Shown one piece after another: positions 22,018-64,000 of a DNA stretch of 64,000 bases. Numbering within the stretch: the first letter of the stretch is position 1; the number at the start of each line of letters is the position of its first letter. The stretch lies in the NCBI GenBank assembly GCA_963576565.1, contig OY755039.1, positions 139,065,369-139,129,368 on the forward strand, given 5' to 3'. The position numbers and the translations under genes are program-made. The notes under the pieces are model-generated. The model saw nothing but the letters and a program-made list of their open reading frames with translations, searched no databases and was not told the DNA's origin. Source of the stretch: Aspidapion aeneum. Taxonomy: Eukaryota > Arthropoda > Insecta > Coleoptera > Brentidae.

Positions 22018-23118
22018 CATAAATTGCATACATACACCCTATATCATTATTGTTGAGAAAAAGTCGTCAAAAGTTTTTGACGACTTTTTTTCGTTGGCCT
22101 ATGCTATTTGTTATGGTAAACAGCTGATAACTATCAAAAAGTTATCTCAAAAATTATGATATGGAGTTTGTTTAATGCTGCCAGTTATTTTTTCTTTATT
22201 GTTTTATTTTGAATTTTTTGGAAAATCTAACCTTAAAGTTTGTTTTGATATTTTTGGGCTTTCTGCAAAAACCTTCAAAAAAATAAAGTCTGTTTGGGAA
22301 AAATTCCGATCAGGTGATAATTTCTCTCTTTGTTGAAAGTTATTTTCTTTTTGATCACCTGATCATTTTGTTAAAATCATGCGCGTTTTTTGCTCACGCT
22401 GGGAGTTTGAAGCGCCACCCTGTGTGTGACAGGGGAATGAAGAAATCACTTCCGCCAAAAAACTAAAAGAAGTCACACGTGTTTTCGGGTTGGAAACCGA
22501 AATTCCAGTCACAAGAAGGGGCGGTGCCGCCAGTGAAATTTTGGGACTGCTGCAGAATTACAGAAGGTAAGCTTCTAGCGTGTTGCCGATTTCCTTCGTT
22601 TTTTAGTTTAATAGACTCTGTTTTCCTAGGCGGGGCGAATTTAATTTTTGGGGTTATTTTTTTTTTGGGATATCTCTAGTTTTTCTCCCCTTCAGGGATC
22701 AGATCTCTAGAGTTTAGTTGGCACAGGTTCTTGACAAAACTTTGAAAACGTGTAAAAAAAAAACAGCTTTCTCAAGCGTTGTAGAAAAAGCAGGTAGCGT
22801 TCCTTAAAACCCAATTAAATAAATGTTTTCATGTTTGGCCCAAAATTTGGGCCTGTGAAACCAAAAAACATTGGGACAGAACATGGCGAGGATGTGGTTT
22901 GTTTGGTAAAAAGGGCGTATTCAGAGACAATTTATTATTTTCTCTATGGGCGTGTTTCAGGCTTCCAGAATAGCACAAGGGAAGTTGTAGAAAAAAAGAA
23001 CTGATAAAAACCAAACAAACCAGAATCACAAAAATATTAGGTACAAAAAAATTCGTGAATCAAGTGACAGGCACAATATTCTTCATTAATGCCTAGTTTA
23101 TGAACGCTCCCGCTTTTA
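22018..23118. other. Non-coding interval with one possible splice donor
   Basis: A GC-richer stretch around 22385-22570 ends in CAGAAGGTAAGC, which reads as a good 5' splice site at 22567. I find no long frame or partner exon, so I do not call a gene. The 22090-22150 repeat is noted with the 16284 entry. Confidence 0.35.
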
Positions 23119-23166
23119 TAAGGACACGCATCGTAGAGCAAGCTTGCTTTACGATGTGTGTCCTTA
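23119..23166. repeat. 48-bp near-perfect palindrome
   Basis: The left half TAAGGACACGCATCG... and the right half ...TGTGTGTCCTTA pair over 24 bp with two positions that would be G-U in RNA. The centre is AGCAAGCTTGCT. It may be a hairpin MITE remnant or a fragment of a foldback. Confidence 0.85.
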
Positions 23167-23555
23167 ATTTTTAATGGCGGTCAGGAAACAGCTGATTTTT
23201 GTTGAATTCCAACCTCACTTTTATATTTTTGCTCATGTGGGGACGAGTCGTTAAATACCGAGATGAATTCCATCAAAGGAGCATGCGCCAAAATTAACGT
23301 CAAAATGTCTAATTTAAATTATTGGCGCGAATACCGTGATTGGCGCGAGATCGAAGAGCTTAACGTATAATAAAAAATTCAAGGTATAAAATAATGGTCA
23401 ATTCTAATTTTTAGGTATGATTTTATGTTGGTTCGGTTCGGTTTTATAACCGGAGCACTCAGCAACTTTATCATTGAAAATAAATTTAGATTTTTTTTGG
23501 TTAATTATGACAACATTTAAAGGCAACATAATTTTTTTATATCCGTCACCATGTA

Positions 23556-24380
23556 CATGGTGTCCCAAATTCGATGTTTTTGGAGGGTTTCGGGTATTTC
23601 TAGAGGGGCTAAAAAAAACTGATCCCCCTTTGCGACACTCAAATTTCAAAAGAATGTTAAAGGTGAAAATCGCATTTTGATATAGCAAGCCGTTTTCAAA
23701 CTACGAAATAAAAAAATTTATTAATATTTTTAAGAGGAATTTAAGTGTTAAATTAAATTTCATTTGTCACGTTTAGTTTTTGAGATATCACATAAAATTA
23801 ATTTTTCTTTATGGGAGGATCCCTTTATTTCTTTATATTTTTGTATTTTTTTTATTTTTACCAAATATTTTAGTTTGCTTAATGAGTTTAAAATGTTTTA
23901 ATATTATAAAATTATAAAAATAAAAAAATAATAAAGAGGTGATTAAAAAATAAAAATAAAGAAAACAACAAAAAAATAAAATATTGAGTGTGATACATCA
24001 TTTTAAAGGAAATTTTAAGCTGATTTTAAAAATCGAATAAAAAAAGAGTTATTCTGTAAGAAAAATAACAACTTTATGCAATTTCTTAGAAACCAAAAGA
24101 GATAAATAAAAACCGTTTACATCTGTCAATTCTTCAAGAAAAGATCTATAAGAAAGCTATTTACACAAAAACAAAATTTTCATAAACAAAAAAGTTATAG
24201 ACCCCCTCCCAAAATGCAGACAAAAACACTCCGTAGCTTAAAAACGGCTTGCTATATCTAAATGTGATTTTTCACCTTTAGGCTTTTCTTCAAATTTGAG
24301 CGTCGCAAAGGGGGGGTCAGTTTTTTTCTCCCCTAGAAATACCCGATACCACAAAAAAACAACGAATTTGGGACACCCTG
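23556..24380. mobile_element. CAGGGTGTCCC-type foldback (825 bp)
   Basis: The ends are CATGGTGTCCCAAATT and AATTTGGGACACCCTG, flanked by TA at 23554-23555 and 24381-24382. The arms share TCTAG(A/G)GG and TTGCGACACTCAAATTT or its inverse. It is a diverged relative of the element at 62386. A further small CAGGGTGTGACA...ACCCTGTATA pair follows directly at 24383-24426. Confidence 0.75.
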
Positions 24381-24527
24381 TACAGGGTGTGACAATGAAG
24401 TCGATTTTTTGAGGGAAAACCCTGTATATTTTTGCATTTTAAGATTCGTCTTTTCTTTCTGATTTCAAAAATATACAATATCTACGTGCTGCGATTAATA
24501 TTTTTTCAGATATATGCAGTATTTCTT

Positions 24528-24818
24528 CTATATGATCTTATGCATTTCACGTTTATTTTGTTTTGCCATGGGAGTATTGACTCTCAACTCCAATGTTTCT
24601 TCAAGTATTTCTTGATTGTGTTTGTATTTCAAATGATCACACAGATCCAAGTTTTTTGGGAAGGAGCATTTACATTCTAGGCATCTAAACATAAAAACAC
24701 TTTCTGCATAGGAATACCTTTGTTTTTGTATGCCATGTTTACTTTGACAGTGTTTATTCAAATTAAATTGGGCACTAAATAATTTGTCACACAACTTGCA
24801 AGTCACCGGCATTTTCAA
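24528..24818 (-). CDS. Two-finger C2H2 zinc-finger protein (96 aa), inside a TIR element
   Basis: Two C2H2 fingers are visible: C7-C10-H23-H28 (VTCKLCDKLFSAQFNLNKH) and C46-C49-H62-H67 (FRCLECKCSFPKNLDLCDH). The C-terminal tail is charged and featureless. The frame starts at ATG 24818 and ends at 24528. It lies entirely between the 30-bp TIRs of the 23243-24984 element, so it is more likely carried or captured by the element than a host gene, although it could be one exon of a longer gene. No transposase catalytic motif is present. Nucleic-acid binding is inferred from the fingers only. Confidence 0.55.
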   Translation of the reverse strand: MKMPVTCKLCDKLFSAQFNLNKHCQSKHGIQKQRYSYAESVFMFRCLECKCSFPKNLDLCDHLKYKHNQEILEETLELRVNTPMAKQNKREMHKII

Positions 24819-24992
24819 GCATAAAAACGACGAATTTTCATCAAAAAGAACTGGGAAATGGGAATTATTAAAGTTTTGCTGTATAAAACCATACTGAAAT
24901 ATCTCTCAGTTGATTGGTTGGCAGAAGTGACAGATCAACGCTTGCGCACGTCTTTGGAATTCATCTCGGTATTTAACGACTCGTATGTGGGG

Positions 24993-25457
24993 GACTTCTT
25001 TCGTCATCGCATTTTTTACTTTTCTCATTAAAATTCACTTTTACTGGAGCAGTATTACGTGTCGAGTACTGCTGCATATTGCATCAGACAATCCACTTTA
25101 CATCCTCTTTATTCAGTCGAAAAAGTGCGTTATATTATTACTCATTTAAAGTCCGTTTTATAGCCAGGCAGTGCTTTGACAGTGCGTTTTTTACAGCTTA
25201 ATTTGTAGCTAACCTATAGCGCAAAAACCTTCACCTACTGGCACGTTTGCATATTTTCTACCAAACTTGAAAAAGTGATTTTTGGTATTGTCTATGCTTG
25301 TTTTATTTCCCTACAGAACAAGAAGAGTTAATGTTCCATATTTATTAACCACTGACATAGATCATCCTCCTTTATTTACAACATTGGAAAAGTGAAGTAA
25401 AAACCGAGGTAAAAACATTAAGTAATTTTCAAGTTTTGTCAAGTACTGATTTAAGAT
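24993..25457 (+). promoter_or_regulatory. HARS: HARS upstream region and 5' UTR
   Basis: 465 bp separate the end of the TIR element from the HARS start codon. I see no certain TATA box. An in-frame TAA at 25452-25454 just ahead of the ATG shows that the protein is not extended within this exon. No mitochondrial leader is encoded here. Confidence 0.5.
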
Positions 25458-61080
<35,623 letters not shown>

Positions 61081-61350
61081 GAGATCGTGAGTGAGTTTAA
61101 AGTATGATAAAAGTGATTTAATAGTTTTTTTTGCTCGAAGATATTCAAGATACGTCAGGGATATTGCATGGTAATTTATATCGTTATAATCGAATAATTT
61201 GTTTGGCAATAAAACAATACTTCATTTTAATAGTTTCATAATAAACAAGGTTAAACGAGATCTTTTTAGATTTCTAATTTTTAGAAGAGCAAATTTACCA
61301 GTTACTAGCGTTACAGTTTAAAGGCTTTCCTTTTTTTTTTTTTATTTAGT
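61081..61350 (+). terminator. HARS: HARS 3' UTR with polyadenylation signals
   Basis: AATAAA occurs at 61208-61213 and again at 61240-61245, about 130 and 160 bases after the stop codon. Either could direct cleavage. No other gene starts before the non-LTR fragment at 61355. Confidence 0.7.
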
Positions 61351-61354
61351 CGGT

Positions 61355-62020
61355 TTAGAACGTTTTTCTACGTTGTCCGATGCCTATTCTCCACCTCCTT
61401 CGATCCTGACAGTCATCTTCTGTCAGATTTTTTTGACTCATTGATCTTTGGATTGACTGTTGCCATTCTAGTTTAGGACGCCCTCTTTTTCTGCGCCCTA
61501 TTGGTTGCCATTCTAGGACCTGCTTTGGTAATCTTTCGTCGTTCATCCGTTGTACATGGCCGTACCATATCAATTGTCTTTTAGTGATGTCATCCGTTAT
61601 GCTCCCTTCGATTCCCATTCTTTCTTTTATGATCTCATTTCTTATGTGATCTGTTCTAGATATTCTCATTGATCTACTTATTGCATCCATTTCGACACTT
61701 TCCATTTTTGTTTTGTATTTTTCTGTTACGCGACAAGTCTCTATTCCATACAACAGCGTGCTTTTCATCCTTGTTTCATATATGTTAAATTTTACATTCT
61801 TTTTTATCTCTCTGCTCCATAAAATACTGTTAAGACATCCAATAACCTTTTTTGCTTTTACTATTCTTTTTTCCAGTTCTTTACAGTCTGTTCCTGTCTT
61901 ATCAAATGTGACACCCAAGTATACATACTCATTGCATGGAGATATTACTTGTCCATTGTCTAGTTCTAACTCACTGAATTCGTTTCCAATACATAAGTAC
62001 TGGCTTTCCTTAAACTTTTA
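61355..62020 (-). pseudogene. Non-LTR retrotransposon RT C-terminal fragment (second EN-RT family)
   Basis: Frame 61918-61355, extending upstream to about 61990 without a start: VTFDKTGTDCKELEKRIVKA, STLLYGIETCRVTEKYK, RQLIWYGHVQRMNDERLPKQ and GRRKRGRPKLEW, with a natural stop. It is related to, but clearly diverged from, the element at 36742-40086. The catalytic part is missing. A T-run (61331-61343 on this strand) follows the stop as a possible poly-A tail. Confidence 0.85.
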
Positions 62021-62149
62021 ATATTTCTGCGAATTTAACAATGAACCCTTAATTAAGAAATATAAATAGGTCAAAGACAAAGAAATGGTTAATTTGTGCT
62101 GGCACCCAAACTTGAAAACTTATCTTATGGCTTTGGGGTATGACGCCAA

Positions 62150-64000
62150 AGTATATATATATATATATATATATATTTATCGGTTTCACAACGTTCTACG
62201 TCTTCCGATACCCAATCTCCACTCGTTTCTGTTTGCCAATAATTCATCATCTAGGCCTCTTATTCTTATTTCACTGTCTATTCCTTCTCTCCAGCTTTTC
62301 CTTGGCCGTCCTCGTTTTCTTCGGCCAGTTGGTTTCCATTGTAATATTTGTTTAGGTAGTCTTCCATCATCCATTCTTTGTACAGGGTGTCCCAAATTGG
62401 GCACTTTTAGGGGGTTTAAGGTACTTCTAGGGGAGACAGAGAAAAACTGACCACGCATTGCGAGGCTCAAATTTCAAGAGAAGACTTATAGTGAAAACCG
62501 CATTTTGAAATATCGTCTCGTCTTTGAGCTACGGGGGCTTTTTGAAAAGTCTGCATTTTTGAAGGGGGTCTATAACTTCGTTATTAGTGGAAATTTTGAT
62601 TTAGAGTAAATTGCAGTTTTATAGACTTTGTCACGAGGAATTCACCCGCTAAATTATATTTTAACTGTCACTTTTAGTTTTTGAGATATGACATAAAGTT
62701 GCATTTTTTCTTATGGAATGGCCTATATTTTAATTAATTTTCGAATTCGTCATTGAATTCTATTCAAAATGATATATCATATGTCATAGTTTGATTGAGC
62801 GGTTTAGGAGATATTCAGCTTTTTCACTTATTTCTAGTGCGCTATGATTTCCTGCTGAGGCAGGTAAAGGCACTCCAGTATTTTTATTATTTTACACAGT
62901 CACAAATATAGTAAGACTGGTTTGGAAAAATTATAATTCAGCTGACGGCCCTCAAAGCCTAGTTATAAAAACTAAAAAAAAAAATGATACATATTTTAAA
63001 ATAAAATTAAAACGCTTTTGTGCAAAATAATTTCATATCAAAGCGTAATGTCAAATTGTTTAAACAATTGAAAACAATGACAAAACGCCAAGACGCAAGG
63101 CCAACTTGATTTGCATAGTATAAGCATTGACGTAGGATTTGACCGCAAGGCTTTCACGTCAATGGCGCATGACGTCATTCAACGCACACTAGACAAAAAT
63201 AAAAAACTTTAATTATCTCCGAAACCGCTTAATCAAGCTATGACATATGATACATCATTTTGAAAAGAGTTCAATCACGAATTCGAAAATTAATTAAAAT
63301 ATAGGCCATTCCATAAGAAAAAATGCAATTTTATGTCATATCTCAAAAACTAAAAGAGACAGTTAAAATTTAATTTAGCGGTTGAATTTCTCGTGACAAA
63401 GTCTATAAAATTGCAATTTACTCTAAATCAATATTTTTAATAATAACGAAGTTATAGACCCCCCTCCAAAATGCAGACTTTTCAAAAAGCCCCCGTAGCT
63501 CAAAGACGAGACGATATTTCAAAATGCGGTTTTCACTATAAGTCTTCTCTTGAAATTTGAGCCTCGTAATACGTGGTCAGTTTTTCTCTGTCTTCCCTAG
63601 AAGTACCTTACACCCCCCAAAAGTGCTCAATTTGGGACACCCTGTACATGTCCGTACCACACCAGTTGTTTTGTTCTTATGTCATCCACTAAAGTACGTT
63701 CACTCACTGTCATAATTTATCTTATTCTTTGATGTGTAACTCTTTCTCTTTTTGATTTCCCTGCTGCTCTTCTCCAATAGTCCATCTCCGTAGCGGAAAG
63801 CATTTTTTCTGTTCTATCTTTGATTGACCATACTTCTGAGCCGTATGTAATAATACTTTTTACAATGGTGTTATATATAAGCTTTTTGTTATGTTTTGAT
63901 ATACTTTGGTCCCAAATAATTCCATTTAATAAATTTATTGCTTTTCTTCCTTGTACGTTTCTATCTTTTATAGCTTTGTCTAGTGATCCGTCAGCTGTAA
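62150..64000 (-). mobile_element. EN-RT non-LTR retrotransposon, copy 3 (cut by the window edge)
   Basis: The minus strand ends at (TA)n tail 62152-62176 and reads back through GIGRRRTL, GRRKRGRPRKSWREG (62186-62385), is interrupted by a TA-inserted foldback, and resumes at 63648 with the same RT C-terminal sequence up to the window end. It is nearly identical to copies 1 and 2. Confidence 0.9.
62386..63645. mobile_element. CAGGGTGTCCC-ended foldback, TA target site confirmed
   Basis: The ends CAGGGTGTCCCAAATTGGG and CCAATTTGGGACACCCTG-type inverse are flanked by TA. Arms of about 440 bp share CTTCTAGGGGAGACAGAG, ATAGTGAAAACCGCATTTTG and AATTTTCGAATTCGT. The uninterrupted retrotransposon at 36951 reads TTTGTACATGTCCG; here it is TTTGTA-element-TACATGTCCG, so the duplication is exactly TA. 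No coding frame. Confidence 0.92.

Larger units (their letters stand above)
23235..24992. mobile_element. 1.74-kb DNA element with perfect 30-bp TIRs and 8-bp duplication
   Basis: ATGTGGGG is at 23235-23242 and 24985-24992. The element (23243-24984) begins ACGAGTCGTTAAATACCGAG and ends with its exact inverse; the 30 terminal bases match without a mismatch (23243-23272 against 24955-24984). Inside are an 825-bp TA-inserted foldback and a minus-strand C2H2 zinc-finger frame. The termini do not match the TIRs I know for hAT, P or Merlin; the 8-bp duplication allows any of these. It ends 466 bp before the HARS start codon. Confidence 0.88.

Noticed and set aside
22479..22679. Possible first exon ending in the donor at 22567
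   Set aside because: A good donor alone is not enough; no downstream exon or protein domain matches it.

Overview
The window is a piece of a repeat-dense, AT-rich insect nuclear genome. The evidence is a split cytosolic histidyl-tRNA synthetase gene with GT-AG introns of 0.9 to 14.7 kb, mariner, DIRS, Penelope, Crypton and insect-type non-LTR elements, and no prokaryotic signals. A beetle is plausible, but the sequence alone does not fix the order.

The only cellular gene I can follow from end to end is the histidyl-tRNA synthetase gene (HARS), plus strand, 25458-61080. Nine exons give 520 residues: a WHEP hairpin, class II motifs 1-3, and the C-terminal anticodon-binding domain. All splice junctions join in phase. 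A tenth exon candidate (25638-25925, 96 codons, phase 0/0) lies in intron 1. It encodes a glutathione-S-transferase C-terminal-like domain resembling those of eEF1B-alpha and CysRS, and would be inserted at the turn of the WHEP hairpin. It is the most interesting object in the window.

Left of HARS (1-25 kb) there are only mobile elements and decayed sequence. A Foldback-like element (2816-3915) has a 9-bp target duplication and arms built from GATCGAAA repeats. A three-level nest occupies 8604-12078. A motif-array foldback lies at 12108-13900. A 1.7-kb element with an 8-bp duplication (14569-16283) holds a hAT MITE and a non-LTR fragment. A structurally complete DIRS-type retrotransposon follows (17071-22017, gag-like, RT-RNase H and tyrosine recombinase on the minus strand, inverted termini and internal complementary region). 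A 1.74-kb element (23243-24984) has perfect 30-bp inverted termini, an 8-bp duplication and a two-finger C2H2 reading frame.

The HARS introns are packed with nested elements. Intron 1 has a 3.1-kb foldback with two terminal-hairpin repeats inside. Intron 2 has a TA-flanked 3.36-kb element, a decayed RNase H-bearing non-LTR element interrupted by a younger EN-RT element, and a hAT MITE split by a full-length copy of that same EN-RT element. Intron 6 has a mariner fragment holding a Penelope element, which holds a Crypton-like tyrosine recombinase element with an intact spliced gene. Intron 7 has an L1/Tx1-like fragment split by a 210-bp TA-inserting MITE. Several insertions can be proved from uninterrupted copies elsewhere in the window. 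Right of HARS (61.3-64 kb) are two more non-LTR fragments, one split by a CAGGGTGTCCC-ended foldback.

Boundaries of elements without a target duplication are approximate. All homology calls come from reading motifs, not from searches.
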